In this document: positions 7,017 to 15,973 of the stretch, in pieces | Position numbering within the stretch: position 1 is the first letter of the stretch | Layout: each line of letters opens with the position of its first letter | Assembly (NCBI GenBank): GCA_027490195.1 | Contig: JAIXYN010000006.1 | Location: forward strand, 132,930 to 196,929 | DNA: 64,000 nucleotides | Direction: 5' to 3' | Origin: Verrucomicrobiaceae bacterium | Lineage (GTDB): Bacteria; Verrucomicrobiota; Verrucomicrobiia; Verrucomicrobiales; Verrucomicrobiaceae | Notes under the pieces: generated by a model | The model's database searches: none | What the model saw: the letters and a program-made list of their open reading frames with translations, nothing else | Told to the model about the DNA's origin: nothing | Position numbers and translations under genes: made by a program

Positions 7017-8438
7017 ATGAAGCCCTCGCTCTTCCCCAACCGCCGTACTTTCCTCCGCAACACTGCCGCAACCGCCGGCAGCATCTTTCTTCCCAATCTG
7101 CTGATTGGCCAGGAAGGTGTCGTCAAGAAACTGAATGTCGCCGGGATCGGTGGCGCAGGCGGCAAGGGTGCCTCTGACGTGGGCATCTCCGCCAAGGGAG
7201 CGAACATTGTGGCCATCTGCGACGTGGACCGTGAGCGTCTCAAGCAGGCGCAGCAGAAGTACCCTGACGCGAAGATGTTTGAGAGCTTCCGCGAGATGTT
7301 TGAAACGATGGGCGACAAGATCGACATGGTCACCGTCTCCACCCCGGACCACGCGCATTACCCGGCAGCGATGGAAGCCATCAAGCGCGGCAAGCACGTC
7401 TGCGTGCAGAAGCCGCTGGTGAACCGCATCTGGGAAGCCAACCAGCTACACGAAGCCGCCAAGAAGAAGGGCGTGAAGACCAACATGGGCAACCAGGGCC
7501 ACACCGGCAAGGGCATCCGCTTTCTGAAGCAGTGGGTGAGCGAAGGCATCGTGGGCAACGTCAAAGAAATCCACGTGTGGACCAACCGCCCCATTTGGCC
7601 CCAGGGCAATGAAGCCAAGGCCAAGTACACCAACAGCACCGTGCCGAAGATCAAAGAGAAGAAAAAAGGCCCGGATGGCAAAGACATCATGGTCGAAACC
7701 GCTGAGGATCTGTTCAACTGGGAACACTGGCTGGCCGCCTGCCCTTCCGTCCCCTTCACCGATGGTCTGCACCCCTTCGCCTGGCGCGGCCACCGCGAGT
7801 ACGGCGCTGGTGCCATGGGCGACATGGGCTGCCACTTGCTGGACGGTCCCTTCTGGGCCTGCGGCCTGGGCGAACCCTACAAGATGGAAGCGGAGTGCAG
7901 CGAACTCACCGACGTGAGCTGGCCGAAGTCCTCCCACGTGGTGTTCTACTTCAAGACGGAGAAATACGGCGAGATCAAACTGCACTGGTATGAAGGCAGC
8001 CTGAAGCCAGAGCGTCCGGCTGAACTGGAAGCCGACCGCGACTGGGACAAGATCAGAGGCGGCTTCCTCCTCCGTGGCGATGCCGGCGTGATCCTGAACA
8101 CCGACGACTATTGCGGCAGCCCACGTCTGATCCCGAGCACCAAGATGACTGATTTCCTCGGTGGCAAAAAGCCCGAGCTGAAGCTGGAAGGCGCGCTGGC
8201 CGAAGGCGAACCGCAGCTTGAACTCATCCGCGCCATTGAGCAGGACAAGATCTGCGGCAGCAACTTTGATTATTCCGTGCCGCTGACCAAGTTCTGTCTC
8301 CTTGGCAACCTGGCCATCGCCAATCCCGGCAAAGTCATCAACTGGGACGCCGCCAAGCAGGAGTCCGACAACGCGGATGCGAACAAGCTCATCACCCGTG
8401 CGGCTTACCGTCAGGGCTGGGATTACAAGTCCATCTAA
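7017..8438 (+). CDS. Tat-exported Gfo/Idh/MocA family oxidoreductase
   Basis: A 473-residue NAD(P)-dependent dehydrogenase-like protein. The N-terminus NRRTFLRNTAATAGSIFL is a twin-arginine signal, so it is folded in the cytoplasm and exported, a hallmark of the many paralogues in Verrucomicrobia and Planctomycetes. The Rossmann fold begins LNVAGIGGAGGKG, followed by the substrate-binding motif VQKPLVNR (the usual EKP) and a large C-terminal alpha/beta domain with WEHWLAACPSVPF and GAMGDMGCHLLDGPFW. Exported members probably act on sugars or glycosides with a tightly bound cofactor. A strong terminator follows directly, so the gene is transcribed alone. Confidence 0.88.
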   Translation: MKPSLFPNRRTFLRNTAATAGSIFLPNLLIGQEGVVKKLNVAGIGGAGGKGASDVGISAKGANIVAICDVDRERLKQAQQKYPDAKMFESFREMFETMGDKIDMVTVSTPDHAHYPAAMEAIKRGKHVCVQKPLVNRIWEANQLHEAAKKKGVKTNMGNQGHTGKGIRFLKQWVSEGIVGNVKEIHVWTNRPIWPQGNEAKAKYTNSTVPKIKEKKKGPDGKDIMVETAEDLFNWEHWLAACPSVPFTDGLHPFAWRGHREYGAGAMGDMGCHLLDGPFWACGLGEPYKMEAECSELTDVSWPKSSHVVFYFKTEKYGEIKLHWYEGSLKPERPAELEADRDWDKIRGGFLLRGDAGVILNTDDYCGSPRLIPSTKMTDFLGGKKPELKLEGALAEGEPQLELIRAIEQDKICGSNFDYSVPLTKFCLLGNLAIANPGKVINWDAAKQESDNADANKLITRAAYRQGWDYKSI

Positions 8439-8484
8439 GCCAGTGAACTGGGCTGCAGGCCTGGTGTACCAGAATTAAACAATG

Positions 8485-8516
8485 ACGCCCGGCAGTGTGA
8501 ACTGCCGGGCGTTTTC
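8485..8516 (+). terminator. Intrinsic terminator of the Gfo/Idh gene
   Basis: A perfect 10-bp GC-rich stem (CGCCCGGCAG at 8486-8495, CTGCCGGGCG at 8502-8511) with the loop TGTGAA, followed by TTTT. It lies 47 bases after the stop codon at 8438. Confidence 0.9.
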
Positions 8517-8618
8517 TATGTGTGGGTTTGTAAACGCCGTTCTGTTTTAGAGGGTTTAAAATATATTGCTGTTTAATCGTATTTCGTCAGCCATGTCGTG
8601 GGACGCCCCTCACCCTTG

Positions 8619-8669
8619 CCTCTCCCCAAAGAACAAACTGGGCATTGTCATATCTTCGATGGGGAGAGG
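8619..8669. repeat. 10-bp inverted repeat CCTCTCCCCA/TGGGGAGAGG
   Basis: The arms are at 8619-8628 and 8660-8669 with a 31-base spacer, preceded by CCCCTCACCC. CT-rich hairpins of this look are widespread intergenic elements in many bacterial genomes. It falls between two convergent genes and may help end transcription. No gene is seen in 8517-8732. Confidence 0.5.
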
Positions 8670-8732
8670 GGATTCGCTTTGTGGCCTCACGAAGAAGCCG
8701 GCGACGTTTTCAGGCGCGCTTTGCACCCCGAT

Positions 8733-10034
8733 TTATGCAAACAAATGCGTGAGGGGCTGGCCTTTGTCGGCGACGGTAAAGGGGCGCTTGCTGGGTGAGT
8801 AGATGACCTGATCAAGCGGCAGGCCAAGGGCGTAGCCGATGGTGGCATTGAGATCGGGCGGGCCGACTTTGTCGGTGGCGATGCCGGCACCGTCTGGGGT
8901 AGTGGAGCCGTATTTGATGCCGCCTTTGATACCGCCGCCAACGATGACGGAGGAGAAGATGGGGTAGTGATCGCGGCCCTGGTTTTGATTGATCTTGGGC
9001 GTGCGGCCGAATTCGGAACTGACGACGATCATGGTGCTGTCCAGCATGCCGCGCTGCTCCAGATCGGTGATGAGCGCCGCGAGCGCGGTGTCGAGTGTGT
9101 TGCAGAGCTGCGGCACATTGATGAAGTTGGCGACATGCGTGTCCCAGCTACCGAGGCTGACCTCGATGAAGCGCACGCCGTGCTCGACGAGACGACGCGC
9201 GAGCAGGCAGCCTTGGCCGAAAGTGTCCTTGCCGTAGGCCTGACGAATAGCGTCAGGTTCCTTCGTCAGATCAAAGGCCACGAGGTCCTCGCTCTTCATG
9301 AGCTTTACGGCGTCGTCATAAACGTCTGAGTAGGCTTTAACGCCCCGTGTATCCCATTTGCCCTGAAACTCAGCGTCCATTGAATGGGCGAGTTCACGGC
9401 GCATGCCGAAGCGTTCATCGGTCACACCTTTCTGTGGAGATACATTCTGCAGACCGGCCTCGGGATTGTTCACCATGAGAGGGCCGTGCTTCTTCGCGAA
9501 GAAGCCAGCTCCAGGGTGGCGGCTATCGTTGCCGACATACACATAAGGCGGCAGCGCAGGATTGCCGGGCCCCTGATAGAAGCTGAGCCACGCGCCCATG
9601 CCGGGGTGCTTGATGGTGCTGCGCAGGCCAAAGCTGGTGTGCATGAAGTAGTTGGCCTGTTCATGCGCAGCGGTGTTGGTCGCCATCGAATTGATGACGC
9701 AGGCATGGTGCATCTGCTTCGCCATGCGCGGCAAGTACTCGCTGACTTGCACGCCGTCTGCGCTGGTCTTGATGGCCTTCACGGGACCCGCGACTTCCTT
9801 GTTGTCGGGCTTGGGATCCCAGGTGTCGAGATGGCTCTGGCCACCGGTCATGTAGAGGAAGATGACATTGCGTGCGGTGGCGGCCTGTTTGGCGGTGGCG
9901 CTGCCTTCACCAACGGCGAAGGCTTTGCTGGAGAATAGATGCTCCACCGAGGGCAGCAAACCGACCCCGAGGCAGGACTGAGCCATGCGGGTCATCACTG
10001 CGCGGCGGGAGAGATCGTTGTTAGGATTTTTCAT
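8733..10034 (-). CDS. DUF1501 family protein
   Basis: A 433-residue DUF1501 protein, a family structurally related to alkaline phosphatases/sulfatases and nearly confined to the Planctomycetota-Verrucomicrobiota group and relatives. The N-terminus has a twin-arginine-like signal (LSRRAVMTRMAQSCLGVG). Family motifs include FLYMTGGQSHLDTWDPKP, EQANYFMHTSFG, HPGMGAWLSFYQG and SSEFGRTPKINQNQGRDHY. The ATG at 10034 is preferred over an in-frame TTG four codons upstream. It lies 39 bases downstream of a DUF1549/DUF1553 gene, the standard two-gene unit; the pair is thought to act in the periplasm on polysaccharides, but no member's reaction is established to my knowledge. Confidence 0.9.
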   Translation of the reverse strand: MKNPNNDLSRRAVMTRMAQSCLGVGLLPSVEHLFSSKAFAVGEGSATAKQAATARNVIFLYMTGGQSHLDTWDPKPDNKEVAGPVKAIKTSADGVQVSEYLPRMAKQMHHACVINSMATNTAAHEQANYFMHTSFGLRSTIKHPGMGAWLSFYQGPGNPALPPYVYVGNDSRHPGAGFFAKKHGPLMVNNPEAGLQNVSPQKGVTDERFGMRRELAHSMDAEFQGKWDTRGVKAYSDVYDDAVKLMKSEDLVAFDLTKEPDAIRQAYGKDTFGQGCLLARRLVEHGVRFIEVSLGSWDTHVANFINVPQLCNTLDTALAALITDLEQRGMLDSTMIVVSSEFGRTPKINQNQGRDHYPIFSSVIVGGGIKGGIKYGSTTPDGAGIATDKVGPPDLNATIGYALGLPLDQVIYSPSKRPFTVADKGQPLTHLFA

Positions 10035-10073
10035 GGTGGTATTCAAATGAGGTGTTGCTGCAACAGGCGGGAA

Positions 10074-12242
10074 CTATTCGACGAAGATGAAGCGCTGCGT
10101 GCTGAGAGCGGCGAGGGTGACGTCCTCCCACAGGGTCTTGGAGGAGGCGTAGCTCTCCACAGTCTGAAGCATGTGGGCCTTCTCCTTCGCATTCGGTTTG
10201 CGCGAGTAGAGGCTGAGGAAAAGCGTGTCGATTTTTTCGTCGTTGGTTTTGGCCTTGCGCAGATTGATGCTCAGCGTGGACCAGGCGCTGGTGAGCTGGC
10301 TGAGGAGGGAGCCGTTCATCATGGTCAGCGCCTGCGGCACGCTGGCCTCGTCACTGGCGTTTTCGATGATCTCGCGGTCGCTCTGGCCGAACTCGCGCAG
10401 GAAGTGGCCGCGTGGCGCGGGCGATGGCAGCTCGGCGGCACGGCTCCAAGTCTGGTGCAGTGATCGCTGGAAGTTTTCGAAGCTCTTGATGCTTTTTTCA
10501 TCCTTCATGCCAAGCACGGCTTCGTCCGCCTTGATGGTGGTCATGATCTGCGAGTTGAGTGGCGCTTCCTTGGGGTCCACGCGGCTGTCCTGCATGAGAT
10601 TCATCATGGCCATTTCCATCGGACCATCACCACTGACAGCGGCGAGCTCCTGCTGAATCTCCTGATTGCCAGACTTTTTCGCGGCTTCATAGAAACACTT
10701 AGAAACCTGCTCACGCAGGATGCGCTGGCTTTCGCCCAACCGGCGCTGAATTTCGCGGGATTTGGCCTTGTCGTCCTTCGCACGGGCGTCATCGAGTTCC
10801 TTGCGCATTTGTTCGAATGCCTTGTTCTGTTCGCGCATGGCGGAGGCGACTTCTTTGGCGGCTTCAAACAGCAGTGGAGCTTCGGTCTTGTCGAGCAGCC
10901 CGGCCAGATGATGACGATTTTCCAGATCACGACGTTCACGCTCACGGCTGCTCCAGTTCGGCTGATCAGGATCGGGACTGACGAGTGCGACGAGAGAATC
11001 CCACACCTGCTCTGAGCGCATGCGATGGAACACCGGCCCCTGGAAGTAATAAGCCGTGCCAGGAGAGACCTCCTTGGTGCTCTCACGCGCAAAGACCTGC
11101 GTGTTCAGGAGCAGACGCAGATACGCTTTCATGTCATATTTCAGCGCCACCATCTGCCGCTCAAGAAAGTGCATCAGCTCAGGATTCGAGGCCACGCTGC
11201 TGTCCATCATTTCGTCCACCTGTTCGTAGAGACCGGCGCCAAAGACGCGCTGCCACAGGCGGTTGGCGATGATGGTGGTGAAGCGCGGATTTTCAGGAGA
11301 GGTCAGCCATTGGCCAAATTCGCCAATTGTGTTCGACTCTTTCTGCAGCACCACGGGCTTGCCAAACATGACGGAGGCCTGCACGACGTCCTTCGGCTTT
11401 GCGTCCTTGTATTTGTAGTCGTGTGGCAGGCGCATCTGGCCTTTGTTTTGCACCACCTGAGTGTCGCGCAACGGGCGCACTGCTTCCGTGATTGCCTGGC
11501 GCATGAGGTCGCGTGTCTCGTTGTCGAGCGCTTTGTCGGCACGCACCATTTTTTGCGCCTCCTCAGCACTCTTGGAGCGATAGCTGGTGGAGCTCATGTT
11601 GTGCGTGAAGGCCGCCATCTCGTAGAACTGCTTCTGCGTCCATTTATCGAAGGGGTGATCGTGGCACTGCGCACATTCCATGCGGGTGCCAAGAAAGATG
11701 CGGGTGGTGTTGGACAGATTGTCCAGTGGCATGCCACGGTCGCGCATGTAGTAGCCGATCGCTCCGGTGTCGAAGCAGGTGCCTTCGCTGGAGACGAGCT
11801 CGCGGGCCATTTGATCCCACGGTTTGTTCTCCCGCAGCGCGGTGCGGATGTAGTTCAGGTAATTCTGCGCGGTGGTGCTGCCAGCCACGCCCTGGCTCTG
11901 AGCACGTAGTACGTCCGCCCAATAATTGAAGAAATTCTGCGCATACCCTTCGCTGGCCAACAGTGCATCGATGAGCTTTGCGCGCTTGTCCGGCATCTGC
12001 GAGGCATGGAAGGCGCGGGCCTCGTCCAATGTGGGAATGCGACCCACTACGGTCAGATACACACGACGTAGAAAGGTGGCGTCATCCACCAAGGCGTTCG
12101 GCTTGATCTGGTGCTTCTGCCAGCTTTTGGCGAGCAGAGCATCGACTTGCTTTGAAGCAGTGGCGGTGTCCACGGGAGCTGAGTGCGCAGCGACGGCGAA
12201 CAGAGTGGTGGCGAATAACGAGAGAGTGTGACTGGCCTTCAT
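10074..12242 (-). CDS. DUF1549/DUF1553 (PSCyt2-PSD1) protein
   Basis: A 722-residue secreted protein with signal peptide MKASHTLSLFATTLFAVAAHSA. The N-terminal DUF1549 part (about residues 30-220) holds DDATFLRRVYLTVVGRIPT and one haem-type motif CAQCHDHPFDKW (C190, C193, H194). A helical, charged linker (about 430-500, rich in E, R, K) is probably coiled coil. The C-terminal DUF1553 part includes NRLWQRVFGAGLYEQVDEM and ends with a family-like LSTQRFIFVE. It shows no N-terminal extra cytochrome c domain. It is first in an operon with the DUF1501 gene 39 bases downstream. Probably a periplasmic partner in polysaccharide oxidation or degradation. Confidence 0.9.
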   Translation of the reverse strand: MKASHTLSLFATTLFAVAAHSAPVDTATASKQVDALLAKSWQKHQIKPNALVDDATFLRRVYLTVVGRIPTLDEARAFHASQMPDKRAKLIDALLASEGYAQNFFNYWADVLRAQSQGVAGSTTAQNYLNYIRTALRENKPWDQMARELVSSEGTCFDTGAIGYYMRDRGMPLDNLSNTTRIFLGTRMECAQCHDHPFDKWTQKQFYEMAAFTHNMSSTSYRSKSAEEAQKMVRADKALDNETRDLMRQAITEAVRPLRDTQVVQNKGQMRLPHDYKYKDAKPKDVVQASVMFGKPVVLQKESNTIGEFGQWLTSPENPRFTTIIANRLWQRVFGAGLYEQVDEMMDSSVASNPELMHFLERQMVALKYDMKAYLRLLLNTQVFARESTKEVSPGTAYYFQGPVFHRMRSEQVWDSLVALVSPDPDQPNWSSRERERRDLENRHHLAGLLDKTEAPLLFEAAKEVASAMREQNKAFEQMRKELDDARAKDDKAKSREIQRRLGESQRILREQVSKCFYEAAKKSGNQEIQQELAAVSGDGPMEMAMMNLMQDSRVDPKEAPLNSQIMTTIKADEAVLGMKDEKSIKSFENFQRSLHQTWSRAAELPSPAPRGHFLREFGQSDREIIENASDEASVPQALTMMNGSLLSQLTSAWSTLSINLRKAKTNDEKIDTLFLSLYSRKPNAKEKAHMLQTVESYASSKTLWEDVTLAALSTQRFIFVE

Positions 12243-12259
12243 GCCAGAACCAACGCCAA

Positions 12260-12294
12260 CTTCCGAAGGCAGATGTCACATCCGCCTCTGGAAG
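12260..12294. repeat. Imperfect 17-bp inverted repeat upstream of the DUF1549 gene
   Basis: CTTCCGAAGGCAGATGT (12260-12276) pairs with ACATCCGCCTCTGGAAG (12278-12294) at 14 of 17 positions with a single-base centre. It sits 18-52 bases before the ATG at 12242, in a place suiting an operator or a 5'-leader hairpin. Confidence 0.4.
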
Positions 12295-12370
12295 CCAAAT
12301 CCTGCACACCAAATGGCAATCCAGTCACTGCCCTGCGTTCACCCCATACTGGCACGGCGTCAGCGCGAAA

Positions 12371-12946
12371 TCACTTCGTTGACGTGTCATTGATCATACC
12401 CTTGATCACGTCCACCGCCTCGCCCAAGCCTTTCATAAGTTCTGAAAGGCCCGGCCCCAGCAGCCACGAGGCGTAGGTGATGGCCATCCACCATGCGATG
12501 GCATTGACGATGATCATGATCGTCACCAGCACCTCCACCCAGCGGCCCCATACCACGAGGTAGCCGTTTTCATCCTTTTTCTGTCGGAAAATATGGTCTG
12601 AATACAAGGCCACCGCCGCCCACCAAAGCAAGGGCGGCAGAAAGAGAAAACCCAGGATCATGCGCCGGAGCACCGCGCCTCCGCGTTGATTGTAGGGCAC
12701 GCGGTTGTAGTCACGGTAGCGTGCCACCCGGCGGCGGATGGGACGGACGGTGAGGCCGTCGGCGACAATCTGTCCCTCGGCATGCAGTTCCATCAGGGAC
12801 GAAACTGGACGCCACTGCTCCTCGTCCTCACGCTTGACCAGATCACTGTCGCGGATCGAACCATAGGCGAGAAAATTGCGCAGATCGTCCTTTGAACACG
12901 GACCCAGTGTCTTCTGGCCTTTGGCAATGTAATAAGCGGCATCCAC
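12371..12946 (-). CDS. GYF_2 (DUF4339) domain membrane protein
   Basis: A 191-residue protein. Residues 5-55 resemble the bacterial GYF_2 domain (YYIAKGQKTLGPCSKDDLRN, then a W in EEQWRPVSSL), thought to bind peptides or to organise membrane proteins. A basic linker (RPIRRRVARYRDYNR) leads to two membrane helices (about 97-117 and 138-162, both Trp-rich), then a short cytoplasmic tail. The only possible start is GTG at 12946, since a stop codon lies two codons upstream. Such proteins are very common in Verrucomicrobia and Planctomycetes; no partner is evident here. Confidence 0.75.
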   Translation of the reverse strand: MDAAYYIAKGQKTLGPCSKDDLRNFLAYGSIRDSDLVKREDEEQWRPVSSLMELHAEGQIVADGLTVRPIRRRVARYRDYNRVPYNQRGGAVLRRMILGFLFLPPLLWWAAVALYSDHIFRQKKDENGYLVVWGRWVEVLVTIMIIVNAIAWWMAITYASWLLGPGLSELMKGLGEAVDVIKGMINDTSTK

Positions 12947-13338
12947 GAATCAGCAGGAAACGAACGGTTCTACGAGAGTTCGAAGCACGGGAATTATGCA
13001 TTATCCGCACCAAGATGTATTGTAAGTTTTTTATATTCAAACAGACCTGGTCTGCAAGTACTCCACCCACACGGCTTCTCTTTCTCATCTTCTTGGCCGG
13101 TCTGCCCACCCGGACGCTTCACGCTCTGCCCCCTTTACCCAGCTCCAGCATCAAGGCTGGAACAAAGATGGCGAAGAAAGGCGTGGAGTTGGCGAATCAG
13201 ATGACCGCTGAGCCCAAGCCAGAGCCGCTAAGGACGCCGCCTTTCAGCCTGCCCTGGACCTAGGGCAATGTGCCGCCCGAGCTGGAGTGACCGTTCTCTT
13301 ATTGCAGTTTGGGTCTCTTCGTGCCAAATCAGCCCCGC
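12947..13338. other. Intergenic region, no gene recognised
   Basis: About 390 bases between divergent genes. A plus-strand open frame (12892-13263) contains a hydrophobic run RLLFLIFLAGLPT but overlaps the GYF_2 start and has no good start site, so it is not called. An AT-rich patch near 13015-13035 (TGTAAGTTTTTTATATTC) is the likeliest promoter area. Confidence 0.35.
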
Positions 13339-13971
13339 ATGACCACCGCTGAACTCCTCACCGCCCTCAACTGGCGCTACGCCACCAAGGTCTTCGATTC
13401 CACGAAGAAAATCCCTGACGACACCTGGGCCGCGCTGGAGGAGTCGCTCGTGCTCACGCCGTCCAGCTATGGCTTGCAGCCTTGGAAATTCATCATCATT
13501 CAGGACAAGGAACTGCGTGAGGAATTGGTGGGGCATTCGTGGCGTCAGCGCCAAGTGGTGGATTGCTCGCATCTTGTCGTCATGGCCACCAAACGCACGA
13601 TGTCGGAGGTCGAAATCGACACCAACCTCATGCGCATCGCCGAAGTGCGTGGGGGCACGCCCGATTCACTGGTGGGTTTTCGAAAGATGCTCACCGGAAC
13701 ACTGGAGCAAGGCTACATGACCGCCGAGTGGGCGAAGATGCAGGCCTACATTGCTCTCGGTCAGTTCATGGCTGCGGCGGCGCTGCTAGGCATCGACACC
13801 TGCCCGATGGAAGGTTTTGTCCCAGCCAAATACGACGAGGTGCTGGGACTCGAAGCCCAGGGTTTTACCACCGCCGTGCTCTGCCCTGCGGGGTATCGTC
13901 ATGCGGATGACCGCTATGCCTCGCTGCCCAAGGTGCGCTTTAAGAGCAGCGATGTGATTGAGCATCGGTGA
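13339..13971 (+). CDS. Nitroreductase family protein (NAD(P)H:FMN oxidoreductase)
   Basis: A 210-residue flavoprotein of the nitroreductase superfamily, close to the NfsB/YdgI type. The N-terminus LLTALNWRYATKVFDSTKKI is the typical R-(S/Y)-x-(K/R)-x-(F/Y) FMN-binding start; then TPSSYGLQPWKFIII (the usual S-S-x-x-x-Q-P-W) and a C-terminal GYRHADDRYASLPKVRF. It reduces nitroaromatics, quinones or related compounds with NAD(P)H as an FMN homodimer in the cytoplasm. The ATG at 13339 fits the family start; a TTG ten codons upstream is less likely. It converges with the lipoprotein gene at 14052. Confidence 0.88.
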   Translation: MTTAELLTALNWRYATKVFDSTKKIPDDTWAALEESLVLTPSSYGLQPWKFIIIQDKELREELVGHSWRQRQVVDCSHLVVMATKRTMSEVEIDTNLMRIAEVRGGTPDSLVGFRKMLTGTLEQGYMTAEWAKMQAYIALGQFMAAAALLGIDTCPMEGFVPAKYDEVLGLEAQGFTTAVLCPAGYRHADDRYASLPKVRFKSSDVIEHR

Positions 13972-14051
13972 TAGAGAATGCCTTTCGCCAATGCGGAGGC
14001 GATGCAGCATGCGAAAACGCTGACCGACGGGCAGGAGTGCCCATCGTACTT

Positions 14052-14768
14052 TCAGGGCTGCTGCACAAGCTGCACGAGGCATGGGTTTGCAGCGGGGTCG
14101 AGCCACGCGAGCACCTTGCGCAGATGGGCCTCGGACATGGCGGTGCAGCCTGCCGTGGGCACATTCTCACCCTGCCAGATGTGCATGAAGATGCAGGAAC
14201 CGAGACCCGGTGTGTTGTGGGGATTATGTGCGATGACGGCACCCAGTTTGTAGCAGCCGATGGTGGGAACCATGGTTTCGGGGCCGGTCCAGTCACAGGC
14301 AACTTTGCGATCATCGACGATCTGGTTGTAGTGCCGCGAGCGGACATCATCGATGCCCCAATGATGTGTGGTGCAGTGGATGTAGGGCAGCTTGATCGAG
14401 GCAGGCTGAGGTTCGGAGCCGAAGGCCTGGATGATGCGGAAGACGCCGGCAGGAGCGCAGCCGTCTCCTTCTTGTTTGATGCGCCAGCCCGCTGGAGCCA
14501 TCAGTCCATATTCACCATGGCCCCAAGCCATGCCATTGCGGCCAATGCGGACCGGAATGGCCGCGCCGGTAGAGTGCCACTCGTTGGTTGGAGTGCGTTC
14601 AAGCATCGTGAGCTCTGCGACCGCTGCCTGCTGGTCTGCTGCGGTGACGTATAAAACCTGCCGACAATCTGGCGGCAGGGCAGCAGCGATCTCCGATGGC
14701 AGCGTAACTGGAAAAGACATGTGCGCACAGGAGGCGAGCGTGACGAACAAGACAAGAAGACGATGCAT
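14052..14768 (-). CDS. L,D-transpeptidase-like (YkuD-type) lipoprotein
   Basis: A 238-residue protein whose first residues (LLVLFVTLASCAH) form a lipoprotein signal with lipid-attachment Cys14. The C-terminal half shows the YkuD-type catalytic pattern: H196 in SCIFMHIWQGE and Cys208 in VPTAGCTAMS, with an upstream HHWGID. This subfamily, distinct from classical SHGCIR enzymes, cross-links or trims peptidoglycan in the periplasm. The gene follows its own start without partners; the terminator of the adjacent isomerase-like gene lies 18 bases upstream, so it must have its own promoter within that short gap or use read-through. Confidence 0.75.
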   Translation of the reverse strand: MHRLLVLFVTLASCAHMSFPVTLPSEIAAALPPDCRQVLYVTAADQQAAVAELTMLERTPTNEWHSTGAAIPVRIGRNGMAWGHGEYGLMAPAGWRIKQEGDGCAPAGVFRIIQAFGSEPQPASIKLPYIHCTTHHWGIDDVRSRHYNQIVDDRKVACDWTGPETMVPTIGCYKLGAVIAHNPHNTPGLGSCIFMHIWQGENVPTAGCTAMSEAHLRKVLAWLDPAANPCLVQLVQQP

Positions 14769-14785
14769 GCGAAGCGGGCGAAAAT

Positions 14786-14814
14786 GAAAACGCCGCAGAG
14801 TTTCCTCTGCGGCG
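14786..14814 (-). terminator. Intrinsic terminator of the isomerase-like gene
   Basis: A perfect 10-bp stem CGCCGCAGAG (14791-14800) with CTCTGCGGCG (14805-14814), loop TTTC. On the minus strand it is followed by TTTTC. It ends the gene that stops at 14843. Confidence 0.85.
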
Positions 14815-14842
14815 CTGTTGAGTTGATCTGACGGGCGGGCTG

Positions 14843-15871
14843 TTACCAGCCGTGTGCGTCGCGCACCTTGATCATCGCAGAGAGGATGTTGTTCCAGGTG
14901 TCCGGTGTTTCGAGCACGGCGTTGGGGAACATGCAGCCATCCCAGCAGATGTGCTGGATGCCACGGGCAGCGGCATCTTTGAGCCAGTAGCCGGAAGCCT
15001 TGGTGATGTCGAGCTTGCCGTTCGGATCGTCAGCGCGGCAATGCTTGCCGGTCTTGTCGTGCGAGCCGGCGCCATGGACGGTGCCGTCGTTTTGAGCCAC
15101 ATGGAAGTCGATGGTCCAGGGGCGAAGAGCGTCGGTCATCTTCTCATAGGCAGCCCAGAACTCGGCGTCGCTGTAGCCTTCTTTGAGAAGAGCATGCTCG
15201 GGAGCATTGTAGCCGAGGGTGTAAAGATAGGTGTGAGCAAGGTCGGCCTGGAAGCCGAGAGCGTTTGGCATGCCGACGCCTTCGAGGACGTCGAGCATGT
15301 CTTTCCAGGAGTGCATGCCGGCCCAGCAGATTTCGCCTTCGGCGGCAAGACGCTCACCGCTGTCTGCAGCGATCTGGGCAGCCTTCTTGAAGGTGTCCAC
15401 GATGCGCGCTGTACCCGCCTTGGAATTTTCGCGCCATTTGGAAACGCCGAACTCGGCGGAGTCGATGCGGATGACGCCGTATTTGCGAACGCCATGTGCA
15501 TTGAAAATCTTGGCGATGCGGCAGGCCATTTTCACGGCGCTGAGGAATTTTTCCTGCTGCGCGTCGTCGCCCATGGCGGAGTCACCGACGGTGCCAGGCC
15601 ACACGGGTGCCACGAGGGAACCGACGCTGAAGCCCTTGCTGGCGATGAGATCGGCGATCTTCTTGAGTTCGTCGTCACTGGCCTCAGGGTTGGTGTGAGG
15701 AAGGAACAGGAAGTAGTCGATGCCTTCGAACTTCTGCCCGTTCACATTGGCTGCGGCGGTCAGATCCAGCATCTTTTCGAGGCTGATCGGTGGTTCCTGG
15801 CCTTCGCCGTCGCCTTTGCCGACGAGTCCGGGCCACATTGCATTGTGAAGTTTGGGTGAGGAGTAGCTCAT
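14843..15871 (-). CDS. Sugar phosphate isomerase/epimerase-like TIM-barrel protein
   Basis: A 342-residue protein of the xylose isomerase-like TIM-barrel (AP_endonuc_2) superfamily. Expected barrel elements are seen: [40 protein letters not shown], a probable metal ligand in [26 protein letters not shown] and a C-terminal [13 protein letters not shown]. No signal peptide, so cytoplasmic. Proteins of this type interconvert keto and aldo sugars or dehydrate inositol derivatives, and often accompany Gfo/Idh oxidoreductases and sulfatases in polysaccharide use. Downstream of a sulfatase gene on the same strand, 102 bases apart. Substrate unknown. Confidence 0.82.
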   Translation of the reverse strand: MSYSSPKLHNAMWPGLVGKGDGEGQEPPISLEKMLDLTAAANVNGQKFEGIDYFLFLPHTNPEASDDELKKIADLIASKGFSVGSLVAPVWPGTVGDSAMGDDAQQEKFLSAVKMACRIAKIFNAHGVRKYGVIRIDSAEFGVSKWRENSKAGTARIVDTFKKAAQIAADSGERLAAEGEICWAGMHSWKDMLDVLEGVGMPNALGFQADLAHTYLYTLGYNAPEHALLKEGYSDAEFWAAYEKMTDALRPWTIDFHVAQNDGTVHGAGSHDKTGKHCRADDPNGKLDITKASGYWLKDAAARGIQHICWDGCMFPNAVLETPDTWNNILSAMIKVRDAHGW

Positions 15872-15973
15872 GTTGATTGCTTGGTTTGGGAAGGGAGCCG
15901 CGAGGTTAGCGGGAAGGTTTACGAACGCACGAACAAAGTTTTGAGAATTATGCGGATCAAGCCAAAGGGCGGA

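Noticed and set aside
12892-13263. A 123-codon plus-strand frame with a hydrophobic run that could be a signal peptide.
   Set aside because: Overlaps the GYF_2 gene start, has no ribosome site, and its residues do not resemble a protein.
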